DNA of 64,000 nucleotides from DASRAJ01 sp035638255 (GCA_035638255.1 DASRAJ010000095.1:32184-96183); one strand, 5' to 3'; shown: positions 16,490 through 25,319, counted from the first letter of the stretch. Translations and numbers: made by a program. The notes: generated by a model not told the origin, from the sequence alone.

Positions 16490-17611
16490 ATGAAGCTGAA
16501 AGAAATAATCGCCGTGCTGGAAGAATTTGCTCCCCCGGCACTCCAGGAAAGTTATGATAACGCAGGATTGATCACCGGCAATCCTGAAATGGAAATCACA
16601 GAAGCGATGCTTTGTCTTGATGCGACGGAAGAAGTAATTGAGGAAGCGATTCAAACCAAATGCAATCTTGTTATTGCTCATCACCCGATAATTTTTTCCG
16701 GTTTAAAAAAAATTACAGGATCAAATTATGTTGAGCGAGTCATTATCAGAGCGATTAAGAATGACATCGCGATTTACGCAGCTCACACTAATCTCGACAA
16801 CGTTCATTACGGCGTGAACAAAAAAATCTGCGAGAGGCTTCAACTCCGGAACACAAGAATTCTCTCACCGCTGAAAGGAAAACTGATGAAGCTTTTCACG
16901 TTTGCGCCGAATGAGCATGCATTGAAAGTTCGTGAAGCGCTGTTCGCAGCGGGGGCAGGGATGATCGGCAACTATGATGAATGCAGCTTTAACTCAGAAG
17001 GATACGGTACGTTTCGCGGGAATGATGAAACAAATCCTTTTGTGGGAGCGAAAGGAATTCAGCATCGTGAAGAGGAAACAAAGATTGAGGTAATTTTTCC
17101 CGGATGGCTTCAAAGTAAAATTGTTTCCGCGCTGAAAGAAAGTCACCCGTATGAAGAAGTGGCGTATGATGTAATCGCTCTCAGCAATGATTGGGCGAAC
17201 ACAGGAGCAGGCATGATTGGTGAACTCGAACATCCAATGGTTGCAAATGACTTTCTAAGTTTCCTGAAAGAAAAAATGAATACGCAAACAATTCGATACA
17301 CGAAGTTCACAGCCCGCCCCGATAAGTCGGGGACTCACGATTCACGACTCACGACCATTGCCGTCTGCGGCGGCGCCGGAAGTTTCCTTCTAAAAGATGC
17401 CATCAACGCAAAAGCCGATGCTTTCGTCACCGGGGATTTCAAGTACCATCAGTTCTTCGATGCAGAAAACAAAATCATGATCTGCGACATAGGACATTAT
17501 GAGAGCGAACAATTCACACCCGGGATTTTTGCAGAGGTGCTAAGGCGAAAATTTCCTACATTTGCGACCCGTTTTACTTCTATAAATACAAATCCCATAA
17601 AATACTACTGA
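16490..17611 (+). CDS. Nif3-like dinuclear metal-centre protein (DUF34)
   Basis: 373 residues, the long form with a PII/CutA-like insert at about 135-235. Metal-binding motifs are LVIAHHPIIFSGLKKI (64-79), AAHTNLDNVHYGVN and the C-terminal DIGHYESEQF. The family forms toroidal hexamers. Databases sometimes call it GTP cyclohydrolase I type 2, but the true activity is unsettled. The stop overlaps the next start as TGATG, a pairing common in Bacteroidota. A CCCGATAAGTCGGG palindrome and three heptamers (17336-17356) encode the stretch PDKSGTHDSRLTT between conserved blocks. Confidence 0.9.
   Translation: MKLKEIIAVLEEFAPPALQESYDNAGLITGNPEMEITEAMLCLDATEEVIEEAIQTKCNLVIAHHPIIFSGLKKITGSNYVERVIIRAIKNDIAIYAAHTNLDNVHYGVNKKICERLQLRNTRILSPLKGKLMKLFTFAPNEHALKVREALFAAGAGMIGNYDECSFNSEGYGTFRGNDETNPFVGAKGIQHREEETKIEVIFPGWLQSKIVSALKESHPYEEVAYDVIALSNDWANTGAGMIGELEHPMVANDFLSFLKEKMNTQTIRYTKFTARPDKSGTHDSRLTTIAVCGGAGSFLLKDAINAKADAFVTGDFKYHQFFDAENKIMICDIGHYESEQFTPGIFAEVLRRKFPTFATRFTSINTNPIKYY
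17336..17356 (+). repeat. In-frame 21-bp heptamer insertion in nif3
   Basis: cacgatt, cacgact, cacgacc: three 7-bp units, exactly seven codons (HDSRLTT), starting on a codon boundary. The same words fill the gap at 24279-24346. A small CCCGAT...TCGGG palindrome sits directly before it. Confidence 0.7.
17557..17565 (+). promoter_or_regulatory. -7 box (TACATTTGC) for the zinc-ribbon gene, inside nif3
   Basis: An exact TAnnTTTGC match lies 46 bp before the ATG at 17611. A TTG at 17529-17531 could be the -33 element but at 25 bp spacing, slightly long. The zinc-ribbon gene may thus have its own promoter besides read-through from nif3. Confidence 0.4.
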
Positions 17612-18375
17612 TGACCAAGACAAAAGAAACCCACAAGGTTGATACGTCAATTGAAGAAAAGCTCCGGCACCTGTACAGGCTGCAGAAACTTGATTCCAAG
17701 GTGGATGAAATTCAGATTCTGAAAGGTGAATTGCCGATGGAGGTGAAAGACCTTGACGATGAACTCACAGGTTTGAAAACGCGAATTGCAAAAATCGAAG
17801 AGGACCTCGGAAAGGTGGAAGAAAACATTTCGAACCGCAAAAACGCTATTAAAGAATCTGATTCGCTGATCAAGAAATACCAGAAGCAGCAGAACAACGT
17901 GAAGAACAATCGTGAGTACGACGCGCTGAGTAAAGAAATTGAATTGCAAAAACTCGAGATTCAACTAAACGAAAAGAGAATCAGGGAAGCAGAGGAAGAA
18001 TCAAAGGTGAAAGAGGAATTGCTCGAGGTGGCCAAGAAATCCATTAAGGAGAAAGAGAAAAACCTGAAGGTGAAAAAAGAAGAGCTGGAGCACATCATTG
18101 AAGAAACCGATACTGAAGAAAAAGCGCTTCAGAAAAAATCAAAAGAGCAACAGGCAAAGATTGAAGACCGGTTGCTGCAGGCCTATCACCGCATTCGCGG
18201 AAGCTACAGAAATGGGCTTGCGGTAGTCACTGTCAACCGTGATTCCTGTGGCGGTTGCCACAATGCCATTCCGCCTCAAACGCAAATGGAAATCAGGCAG
18301 CACAAGAAGATCATCATCTGCGAACACTGCGGAAGAATTTTGGTGGATGAGTCGCTGGATAAGGTGCACGCCTGA
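17611..18375 (+). CDS. Coiled-coil protein with C4 zinc ribbon
   Basis: 254 residues. A long antiparallel coiled coil (about 12-190, heptads of Leu/Ile with EKNLKVKKEELEHIIEETD) ends in a C4-type zinc ribbon with CGGCHNAIPP and CEHCGRILVDES. The four cysteines are about 20 residues apart in pairs. This is the CT398/FlgZ-like family, a cytosolic nucleic-acid- or secretion-related adaptor of uncertain role. It is coupled to nif3 by a one-base overlap and closed by a strong terminator. Confidence 0.88.
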   Translation: MTKTKETHKVDTSIEEKLRHLYRLQKLDSKVDEIQILKGELPMEVKDLDDELTGLKTRIAKIEEDLGKVEENISNRKNAIKESDSLIKKYQKQQNNVKNNREYDALSKEIELQKLEIQLNEKRIREAEEESKVKEELLEVAKKSIKEKEKNLKVKKEELEHIIEETDTEEKALQKKSKEQQAKIEDRLLQAYHRIRGSYRNGLAVVTVNRDSCGGCHNAIPPQTQMEIRQHKKIIICEHCGRILVDESLDKVHA

Positions 18376-18398
18376 TTCTGAAAACTGAATCTGAATGC

Positions 18399-18425
18399 AA
18401 AGGGGACGAGAGTCCCCTTTTGTAT
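18399..18425 (+). terminator. Rho-independent terminator after the zinc-ribbon gene
   Basis: AAAGGGGAC and GTCCCCTTT form a 9-bp stem with a GAGA tetraloop, followed by T-G-T-A-T-T-T-T. It lies before the ATG at 18464 and argues against upstream starts for the TPR gene. Confidence 0.85.
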
Positions 18426-18463
18426 TTTCGCAGCAAGCACGAAACATCATCGCCCCTGTATTT

Positions 18464-19960
18464 ATGCGCATCTGTTTTTTCACTTGTGTCTTCGTGCTCT
18501 GCACTCAATTTTCTTCCGCTGAAAAAAAATTTGAATTCAACATCACCTGCCAGCGCGCATACTTTGCAATGATGTCCATGCATTTTCAAGAGGGCGATTC
18601 ACTATTAGCTATTGAAGAAGCACTGCATCCTGACAATCTCATCCCCTATTTTATTGCTGACATTCAGGACTTCTTTACACTTTCATTCAACGAAGACCCT
18701 GCCGAGATTAAACAACGTGAACCCAATAAACAATTACGCATTGACCGGATGCAGTCAGGACCGAAATATTCACCCTACTATCTCTACACTCAAGCGGAAA
18801 TTTTGGTGCATTGGTCATTCATACACATCGCCAACGAGCAGAATACCACAGGTTTTTTTGAGCTTAGAAAAGCGTATCATCTTCTTGAGGAGAATCAAAA
18901 AAAATTTCCGGACTTCATCGCGAACAAAAAATTCCTCGGGCTAATTCACTCCGTTGTCGGAACCATTCCCGATAGCTACAAGTGGGCCGCAACTTTTTTG
19001 GGATTGAAAGGAACAGTCCCGCAGGGAATCGCAGAATTAAAGGAAGTGATGGACTATGCACAATCGCATTCCTTCCTCTTTGCCGATGAAGCACGTTACG
19101 TCTATCTGTTCATGAAACTATGGATGGACAACGATCCAAAAGCGGCATGGCAACTAACTGAGGACCCGCAATATCCTTCCCTGAAAAATAATCCGCTGAG
19201 CATTTACGTCAAGGCATTTCTTGCCGCTAAGATTGAGAACAACGATCTGGCTATTCAGATTTATTCCTCCACCAATTCCGGCAGTGATGCTTTTGTTCCC
19301 TGGTTCATGTATTACATGTTTGGCGTTTCAAAACTTCGAAGATTGGATGCGGACGCCAATGTGCAACTGGAAAAGTTCGTTCAGAATTTTAAAGGAACGA
19401 ATTACTTAAAGGATGCGTACCGGGAGATTGCATGGGCATATTTATTAAAAGGCGATGAGGCAAAGTATCATTACTTCATGGCTTTTTGTAAACAGAAAGG
19501 AAGACTGTTTACCGATGCTGACAAGGATGCTCTTGATGAATTGAATTCCGGAATTCCGCCGAATGTTCTGCTCCTCAAAGCGCGATTGCTTACCGATGGA
19601 GCGTACTTTGACCGTGCGCTTCAACTGTTAGAGGGAAAAACCACAGATGATTTCTCCAGCGAAAAGGATAAACTTGAGTTCACGTACCGCCTCGGGAGAA
19701 TTTACGACGAATCCGATGCGCCCGACAAAGCAATCCCATATTACAAAGCAACCCTTGATCGCGGTGCAAGCCTCTCTTATTATTTCGCTGAAAATGCATC
19801 GCTTCAGTTAGCGCAGATTTATGAAGCCGGGAAAGACTTTGAACAGGCGCGATACTATTATTCCAAATGTCTTTCAATGAAAGACAATGTTTACAAAACG
19901 AGCATTGATCAAAAAGCGAAAGCGGGATTGAACCGAATAAACAATTTGCAGAAAAAGTGA
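18464..19960 (+). CDS. Exported TPR-repeat protein, function unknown
   Basis: 498 residues. The start is ATG 18464, because the in-frame extension upstream runs through the terminator. The signal peptide is RICFFTCVFVLCTQFSSAEK. The rest is helical with TPR-like pairs, clearest near the C-terminus (LLLKARLLTDGAYFDRALQL, LEFTYRLGRIYDESDAPDKA, ENASLQLAQIYEAGKDFEQA). N-terminal residues 25-120 (YFAMMSMHFQEGDSLLAIEE) resemble Bacteroidota proteins of unknown role that I have no name for. A periplasmic scaffold is inferred. A terminator follows. Confidence 0.7.
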   Translation: MRICFFTCVFVLCTQFSSAEKKFEFNITCQRAYFAMMSMHFQEGDSLLAIEEALHPDNLIPYFIADIQDFFTLSFNEDPAEIKQREPNKQLRIDRMQSGPKYSPYYLYTQAEILVHWSFIHIANEQNTTGFFELRKAYHLLEENQKKFPDFIANKKFLGLIHSVVGTIPDSYKWAATFLGLKGTVPQGIAELKEVMDYAQSHSFLFADEARYVYLFMKLWMDNDPKAAWQLTEDPQYPSLKNNPLSIYVKAFLAAKIENNDLAIQIYSSTNSGSDAFVPWFMYYMFGVSKLRRLDADANVQLEKFVQNFKGTNYLKDAYREIAWAYLLKGDEAKYHYFMAFCKQKGRLFTDADKDALDELNSGIPPNVLLLKARLLTDGAYFDRALQLLEGKTTDDFSSEKDKLEFTYRLGRIYDESDAPDKAIPYYKATLDRGASLSYYFAENASLQLAQIYEAGKDFEQARYYYSKCLSMKDNVYKTSIDQKAKAGLNRINNLQKK

Positions 19961-19977
19961 GCTTGAAAACTTCTTTT

Positions 19978-20015
19978 ATCGGCGGGTGTTTTCACTCCGC
20001 CGATATTTTGGTTTT
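19978..20015 (+). terminator. Rho-independent terminator after the TPR gene
   Basis: ATCGGCGG and CCGCCGAT make an 8-bp GC-rich stem around an 11-nt loop, followed by ATTTTGGTTTT. Confidence 0.8.
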
Positions 20016-20076
20016 GATCGGTGAGGACAGAGACCGATAGAGAAATGAGGGCGTGTAGTTACATTCACCGCAGCTA

Positions 20077-21555
20077 ATGAAATTCTTTCTTCGAACGACG
20101 CTGCCAATTATCATTGGCGTTTTATTGCTTGTCTACATTGTCGCAAGAGCTATTCTGCTCCCGATCACCATTGATGAAGCGGATACTTGCCTCAAGCATG
20201 CTACAGCTTCCTTTCATGATATTGTAACCTTTGCCGATCCAATTCCAAACAATCATATTCTCAACACGCTCCTCATTAAACTATCGGCAAGCATTTTCGG
20301 AATGCACACGTTGCCTGCCCGCCTCCCAAACATCCTCGGTTTTGTATTGTATTTCACCATGATTTTTTTGATCACAAGAAGAATCAGCGACAACCCCATC
20401 ATTATTTTATTGGGCATTGTGGTGATGACGTTCAATCCGTACCTGATTGATTTTTTTTCACTCGCGCGGGGCTATGCTCTTTCTATTTCTTTCATGGCTG
20501 CATCTCTGTATTTCGCGTGGTGTTTTGTTGAGAGAAAATCAAATCGTGACCTCGCATGGTCTGTTTTTTTCGCAATAGTTTCTGCGTATTCCAATTTCAC
20601 TACCCTGAATTTTTTCGTCGCTTTGGTGGCATTGCTTGGAATCATTTTGTTCCAGGAAAATTTTTCTTCAGCAAAAACTCCTGAATTTCTAAAGCGAACG
20701 TGGAAAGCGTTTGCGATCATTTTCTCCGGATGCCTGCTTCTTGCAGTGATCAGCTATCTCCCGATAAAAGTAATGGAAGGAACAAATCAATTTGTTTTTT
20801 GGGGATCAAAGGGAATTTATGAAAGCACGCTAATTCCGCTCGTGGCCGCTTCGCAATACCACATCAATTACTTCAGCATTTCTGAGAAAACTTTTTCAAA
20901 CATGCTGATCGTTTTTCTCATCATCATTCTGCTTCCTGCAATTTGGGTTTGGAAAAGTGATCGATGGCAAATCGGAAAGCATCCGCAGGTTTTCTTTATG
21001 ATGATTTTTATCGGCACTCTTGCAGTAAACATTCTTCAATTTCACCTGATTCATACTCCTTACCTCGATGCGAGAGCAGGATTATTTTTCTATCCGCTCA
21101 TGGCAATCAACATTGTTTTGTTTGCTTCGTGGCTGCATGCGAAGACCAAAGCTTCACTCTATTTTTTTTCAATACCTGTAATTCTTCTCGCAATGTTGCA
21201 TATAAGCCGCTCTATTAATTTTAAGTATTGTTACCAGTGGTGGTTTAATCAGCATACCTATACCGTTCTAAACTACCTTCGGGAGGAGCATGAAAAGAAC
21301 ACTGTATCGCCTGTTTCACTGGATGTATCTTGGTTGTTCTACGGATCACTGTATTTTCATATCGTAACTGATCCTGAAGATTGGATTCAACTTAAGCCAT
21401 TTCACATGGATGTGAAACCGGACTCAGCTTTCGAATACTATTACCTTTTTGAAAATGAAAAATCAACATTGGATTCACAGTACGTCAGCGTTTTATCTTT
21501 CCCTGACGGTCAAAATCTCATGAGGAGAAAAGATTTTTCCGGAGAAAAAAAATAA
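20077..21555 (+). CDS. GT-C membrane glycosyltransferase (GT39/ArnT-like)
   Basis: 492 residues with about 10-11 membrane helices (TTLPIIIGVLLLVYIVARAI, NILGFVLYFTMIFLITRRIS and others). The first periplasmic loop has the acidic IDEADT motif and DPIPNNHILNTLLIKLSASI, matching the D-E and NNH-hold signatures of GT-C enzymes that take sugars from polyprenyl-phosphate donors. Acceptor and sugar are unknown. A T-rich heptad-free promoter region of about 60 bp separates it from the preceding terminator, so it is probably a separate unit. The C-terminal 100 residues are soluble. Confidence 0.75.
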   Translation: MKFFLRTTLPIIIGVLLLVYIVARAILLPITIDEADTCLKHATASFHDIVTFADPIPNNHILNTLLIKLSASIFGMHTLPARLPNILGFVLYFTMIFLITRRISDNPIIILLGIVVMTFNPYLIDFFSLARGYALSISFMAASLYFAWCFVERKSNRDLAWSVFFAIVSAYSNFTTLNFFVALVALLGIILFQENFSSAKTPEFLKRTWKAFAIIFSGCLLLAVISYLPIKVMEGTNQFVFWGSKGIYESTLIPLVAASQYHINYFSISEKTFSNMLIVFLIIILLPAIWVWKSDRWQIGKHPQVFFMMIFIGTLAVNILQFHLIHTPYLDARAGLFFYPLMAINIVLFASWLHAKTKASLYFFSIPVILLAMLHISRSINFKYCYQWWFNQHTYTVLNYLREEHEKNTVSPVSLDVSWLFYGSLYFHIVTDPEDWIQLKPFHMDVKPDSAFEYYYLFENEKSTLDSQYVSVLSFPDGQNLMRRKDFSGEKK

Positions 21556-21763
21556 TCCCCATTGGCGAGACTCAATCATTTCCGGGAGTCTTAACTGGTC
21601 AGGATGCAGCATGAATTCCTCAAAGTATTGCACTTCAAGGATGAAAGATTCTCTCTGTATTTTTATTTCGTGAAATCCATGATCCCGTTGCATTGGGAGT
21701 GACAACATTTTTTTGCAGAATCAAGGGGCGCAAATTCTTTTAGTTTCACCACCCAAATTTCTT

Positions 21764-23479
21764 ATGATGCCGTACTCGTCATTGTTAATAAAATCAATGG
21801 TACAATCACACCTGTCACGATTTTCCCGGGGATTTTATTCCCGGAAGAAAAAAGTTTTCTGCATTTCTCTTCTGCTAATGGCTTGCGGAAAAATTGCATT
21901 TTCCCAAACAGCGAATACACCCGCTGAAAATTTTTCCAAACCCAAATTGGTTGTTGGAATTGTAGTAGATCAAATGCGCTACGATCTTCTCTGGAGATTT
22001 TGGGATCAATTCGGGAATGGAGGATTCAAGCGATTGGTGAATGAAGGATTTCTCTTCCGTGATGCACGCTTCAATTATTTTCTCACCGTGACTGCTGCCG
22101 GACATTCTACTATTTACACAGGAACCACGCCGGCTATTCACGGTGTGGTTGACAATTTCTTTTTTGATCGCCTTTCCAATAAGGATGTGTATGTGATGAC
22201 CGATACGAGTATGAGAACAGTTGGAAATGCTACCGCGACCACGGGCGCTTCACCTTTTCGGTTGATGAGCACAACAGTAACCGACGAGTTGAAGCTTGCA
22301 AGCAGAAATTCCAAAGTGTTCGGCATTGCAGAAAAAGACAGAAGCGCGATGATGCCCGCAGGACATTTTGCCGACGGAGCATTTTATTTCGATGCAAAAA
22401 CCGGCAACTGGATCAGCAGCACATGGTACATGAAAAAACTTCCGGGCTGGTTGGAGCAATTCAATACTTCAAAAGATGTAAATGATTATGTAAGCAGCGA
22501 TTGGAATTTACTTCTTCCGCGCAGCGCATACATGATGTGCACGAACGACACGAATACTTATGAGCATTCCCTTCCGGGAGAACCGCTTCCTGTTTTTCCT
22601 CACAAGCTGAGCAAGGACAATTATGCAAACCTTCCATTCACACCTTTCGGAAACACGATGACGAAAGATGTTGCAATCGAAGCAATCAAGAATGAAAAGA
22701 TGGGAAAGAGAAATGCTACTGACTTTCTCTGCATCAGTTTTTCTTCCACTGATCTGGTTGCTCACTGGTTTGGTCCGAATTCATTGGAAGTTGCCGATTG
22801 CTATTTGCGGCTTGACAGGGACATTGAAGGATTCCTCAAGTTCCTCGATGATTACATCGGGAAGGAAAATGTGCTGGTGTTTCTCACTGCCGATCATGGG
22901 GGGGCCATCAATCCTGACTTTGGAAAAGAACATCACATCAGCGGAGGTGTAATGCTGGCCGATAGTCTTCTTTACACTATGAATAAGTATATATCTTCTT
23001 TTTACGGGGAAGGAAAATGGGTTTCGGCGGTAATTGTACAACAGGTCTATCTGAATAAAGCTTTTATCGCTTCAACAAAAATTTCAGAAGAAGATGTAGC
23101 AAAAAAAGTTTCTGACTTCTTAATGCAGCAACCGGGAATTCTTTGCATCACTTCTCCCGCATACAATATGAATATCTGCTCCCCTTATGTTCAAAAGACG
23201 ATTATGAACGGATATTATCCCGAGCGCTCCGGTGATTTATTTTACTCCATGAAGCCGGGATGGATAGATTGGATTTTTGAAGGAGGTACCTCTCACGGTA
23301 CGGTGTTCGACTATGATCAGCACGTGCCCCTCCTCTGGTATGGCTGGCATATTCAGCACGGCTCATCAGCAGAGAAAGTCGAAATCACCGACATTGCTCC
23401 TACGATTTCTGATTGGCTGAACATTGCCTTTCCCAGTGGCTGTACGGGAAATCCGATCACGGTTATTCCGCTGAAATAA
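21764..23479 (+). CDS. pafA: PafA-like alkaline phosphatase
   Basis: 571 residues from ATG 21764; a later Met (MVQSHLSRF) is also possible. The leader is KKKVFCISLLLMACGKIAFSQ. It belongs to the alkaline phosphatase superfamily: metal ligand Asp69 (VVDQMRYD), nucleophile Thr110 (VTAAGHSTIYTGT), Asn131, and the Lys191/Arg193 pair (AEKDRSAMMPAGHFADG) that marks PafA-type phosphomonoesterases. Further ligands lie in FSSTDLVAHWFGPN, LTADHGGA and GTSHGTVFDYDQHVPLLWYG. All key residues are present. It would release phosphate from organic phosphomonoesters in the periplasm. PafA of other Bacteroidota is not repressed by phosphate; regulation here is not visible. Confidence 0.9.
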   Translation: MMPYSSLLIKSMVQSHLSRFSRGFYSRKKKVFCISLLLMACGKIAFSQTANTPAENFSKPKLVVGIVVDQMRYDLLWRFWDQFGNGGFKRLVNEGFLFRDARFNYFLTVTAAGHSTIYTGTTPAIHGVVDNFFFDRLSNKDVYVMTDTSMRTVGNATATTGASPFRLMSTTVTDELKLASRNSKVFGIAEKDRSAMMPAGHFADGAFYFDAKTGNWISSTWYMKKLPGWLEQFNTSKDVNDYVSSDWNLLLPRSAYMMCTNDTNTYEHSLPGEPLPVFPHKLSKDNYANLPFTPFGNTMTKDVAIEAIKNEKMGKRNATDFLCISFSSTDLVAHWFGPNSLEVADCYLRLDRDIEGFLKFLDDYIGKENVLVFLTADHGGAINPDFGKEHHISGGVMLADSLLYTMNKYISSFYGEGKWVSAVIVQQVYLNKAFIASTKISEEDVAKKVSDFLMQQPGILCITSPAYNMNICSPYVQKTIMNGYYPERSGDLFYSMKPGWIDWIFEGGTSHGTVFDYDQHVPLLWYGWHIQHGSSAEKVEITDIAPTISDWLNIAFPSGCTGNPITVIPLK

Positions 23480-23510
23480 TATTTTGCAATTCCCGATACC
23501 CACAGCAGGT

Positions 23511-23546
23511 TTTTGACAACTCCGCAGTACTGCGGAGTTGTCAAAA
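23511..23546. repeat. Perfect 36-bp palindrome
   Basis: TTTTGACAACTCCGCAGT is followed immediately by its exact reverse complement, with no spacer. It lies 32 bp after the phosphatase stop. It could act as a bidirectional terminator (A/T ends of 4 bp) or be a mobile palindromic repeat. Perfect symmetry suggests it is young or maintained. Confidence 0.85.
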
Positions 23547-23645
23547 CATCCTTCCACTTCTTCCCTCTCCTGATTTTTTTAAGAAAGACTTGCACAATCC
23601 ATTTTAAAACATTTACTTTGTATTTCAAAGTACTCCTGAATTCAA

Positions 23646-24299
23646 ATGAATATGGAACCCGAACCTAATCTCGAAGACCTTAAAAAAATCCGCTCGCTCA
23701 TGGAACGGTCATCCATGTATCGCTCACTCAGCGGGCTTTCCGGTGTTGCAGCCGGTGTCATCGGACTGATTGTTTACGCCATTGTTTATGGAATCGTAGA
23801 CCCTATGGTGGAAAAGCGACCGGAAATGAAATCCACTGACGAGGGACAACTTTATCTTATCAAAATATTTTTCACTGCCTCTGTGATTTGCCTCATCCTT
23901 GTTTTTGCAGCCATCTTCTATTTCAACCGGAGAAAAGCAAAACGACATGAGCTTCCATTCTTTGAGCCGGCAATGCAAAAAATGTTTTTGAATCTTTTTA
24001 TCCCGCTCATCGCCGGTGGCGTGTATTGCCTTATGCTGATTCATGAAAAGCAATTTCTCCTGATTGCACCCTCGATGCTTATCTTCTATGGGCTGGGAAT
24101 GATCAATGCAAGCCGCCATACCATCATTGAGATTCGCTATCTCGGCCTGGTGGAATTGATTTTAGGACTGATCGCAATTTTTATGAAGGAATATGGAATG
24201 TGGTTTTGGCTCGCCGGATTCGGAATCGTGAATCTGATTTACGGCGCTTACATCTACCTACGCTACGAAAAATCCTCACACGATTCACAATTCACGTAA
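23646..24299 (+). CDS. Five-helix membrane protein upstream of a winged-helix regulator
   Basis: 217 residues. An N-terminal cytosolic helix (PEPNLEDLKKIRSLMERSSM) is followed by about five to six membrane helices (LSGVAAGVIGLIVYAIVYGI, FFTASVICLILVFAAIFYF, LFIPLIAGGVYCLMLI and on). I recognise this as a Bacteroidota membrane protein that typically precedes a short HTH_34-type regulator, but know no function. The last codons (SSHDSQFT) already lie in the CACGATT heptamer array that fills the gap to the next gene. Confidence 0.7.
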   Translation: MNMEPEPNLEDLKKIRSLMERSSMYRSLSGLSGVAAGVIGLIVYAIVYGIVDPMVEKRPEMKSTDEGQLYLIKIFFTASVICLILVFAAIFYFNRRKAKRHELPFFEPAMQKMFLNLFIPLIAGGVYCLMLIHEKQFLLIAPSMLIFYGLGMINASRHTIIEIRYLGLVELILGLIAIFMKEYGMWFWLAGFGIVNLIYGAYIYLRYEKSSHDSQFT

Positions 24300-24346
24300 C
24301 ACGACTCTCTTTAAAATTCACGACTCACGTTTCACGTTTCACGAAT
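24279..24346 (+). repeat. Heptamer array CACGATT/CACGTTT filling a gene junction
   Basis: cacgatt, cacaatt, cacgtaa, cacgact, a 12-bp break, then cacgact, cacgttt, cacgttt, cacgaat. The array spans the stop of the membrane-protein gene (taa 24297-24299) and the ATG of the regulator (24345). Confidence 0.8.
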
Positions 24347-24650
24347 GAAAGAGCATCTCGAAAATATTGATAAGGCATTTGAGAACAGCATCCGGCTTGG
24401 GATCATGGCATTGCTGATGGTGAACCGATCGATGGATTTTAATTCACTGAAGAAAATGCTCGGCACTACCGACGGAAATCTTTCGAGCAACCTCAGTTAC
24501 CTCGTTGACCAAAAATACATCGGAGTGAAAAAACAATTCATCAACAACAAACCAAACACTTCTTATTCAGCAATGGAATCAGGGAAGAAAGCTTTTAAAG
24601 TGCACATTGATGCGATGGAAAAAATAATTTCTCACGGAAAGAAGAAATGA
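24345..24650 (+). CDS. Winged-helix transcriptional regulator (HTH_34 type)
   Basis: 101 residues. The winged-helix core spans about 15-85: RLGIMALLMVNRSMDFNSLK, KMLGTTDGNLSSNLSYLVDQ (recognition helix) and KYIGVKKQFINNKPNTSYSA (wing). This short form, related to MarR/ArsR types, is common in Bacteroidota next to small membrane-protein genes and probably controls this cluster. No sensor domain is present. Confidence 0.88.
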   Translation: MKEHLENIDKAFENSIRLGIMALLMVNRSMDFNSLKKMLGTTDGNLSSNLSYLVDQKYIGVKKQFINNKPNTSYSAMESGKKAFKVHIDAMEKIISHGKKK

Positions 24651-24660
24651 GTTCATAAGA

Positions 24661-24855
24661 CATAAGACTCGTGGATGTAAGACTTGTGGACGTAAGACTC
24701 GTGGATGTAAGACTTGTGGACGTAAGACTCGAGGATGTAAGACTTGTGGACGTAAGACTCGAGGATGTAAGACTCGTGGATGTAAAACTTGTGGACGTAA
24801 GACACGTGGACGTAAGACGCGTGGACGTAAGACGCGTGGACGTTTGACTTGTGGA
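24661..24855 (+). repeat. 15-bp tandem array, 13 copies (TGTAAGACTTGTGGA)
   Basis: Thirteen 15-bp units in register, partly alternating in a 30-bp dimer (CGTAAGACTCGTGGA / TGTAAGACTTGTGGA), with degenerate units near the right end. The plus strand has a stop in each unit (TAA); the minus strand is open and would give a (VHKSY/IHESY)n peptide. The unit can be read as 7 + 8 bp. Related words recur at 40756 and 44053. Not a CRISPR: no spacers. Confidence 0.93.
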
Positions 24856-24930
24856 CGCCTTGTGGATTTAAAACTTGAAAAAAACTCAAATGATAAAATT
24901 TCAAATTCTAAACTTTAAAATTGAACAACT

Positions 24931-25296
24931 ATGAAATCAATCACCTTCATTCAATTCAACAAACCGTTCATTTACGGAATGATGCTAATGACGCTGCCTA
25001 CACTTTTTTGGTTTGGTGTTTTTCTCGAGCAAATTTTTGGCAACTCTATAATTACTGATGGTGTCTTCGTTCAACTTGATCACGTTACTCCGGTGTTTTC
25101 AATTCTCATTATGTTGATAATGCCTCTAAGCACCGCGACGATCAATTTTAATTTTTTACGAAAGGCATCGCTACCGGGTCGCTCTGTTTCTTTTGATCAC
25201 TTCGCGAATGTTCTTGTCTTCGCTTATGCCGTTTGCACCATCGTGCTGATTCTCGGATATCTGTTCACTGAAAATTTCTTAGGAAAAGGAGCTTAA
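24931..25296 (+). CDS. Small membrane protein, three helices, unknown
   Basis: 121 residues. Hydrophobic segments are at about 15-35 (FIYGMMLMTLPTLFWFGVFL), 50-72 (VTPVFSILIMLIMPLSTATI) and 92-112 (NVLVFAYAVCTIVLILGYLF). No family is recognised. It is separated from the regulator by the 15-bp array and its degenerate tail and followed 23 bp on by another small membrane protein, suggesting one operon. Confidence 0.6.
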   Translation: MKSITFIQFNKPFIYGMMLMTLPTLFWFGVFLEQIFGNSIITDGVFVQLDHVTPVFSILIMLIMPLSTATINFNFLRKASLPGRSVSFDHFANVLVFAYAVCTIVLILGYLFTENFLGKGA

Positions 25297-25319
25297 TACC
25301 TACAAAAAAAAGAACTCAC

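Noticed and set aside
18395..18463. Upstream extension of the TPR gene
   Set aside because: It would be translated through a strong terminator hairpin; ATG 18464 with a signal peptide is better.
21493..21708. 71-residue minus-strand ORF reaching beyond the GT-C gene end
   Set aside because: It lies in otherwise empty sequence and has plausible composition, but overlaps the GT-C gene by 63 bp, has no recognisable family and no promoter. Could be a remnant; not enough to call.
24661..24855. Possible CRISPR array
   Set aside because: Direct 15-bp units without spacers, and no cas genes nearby.
24653..24904. 83-residue minus-strand ORF of (VHKSY)n repeats
   Set aside because: It is the open frame of the 15-bp tandem array. 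No start context, no conserved protein; an array reading frame rather than a gene.
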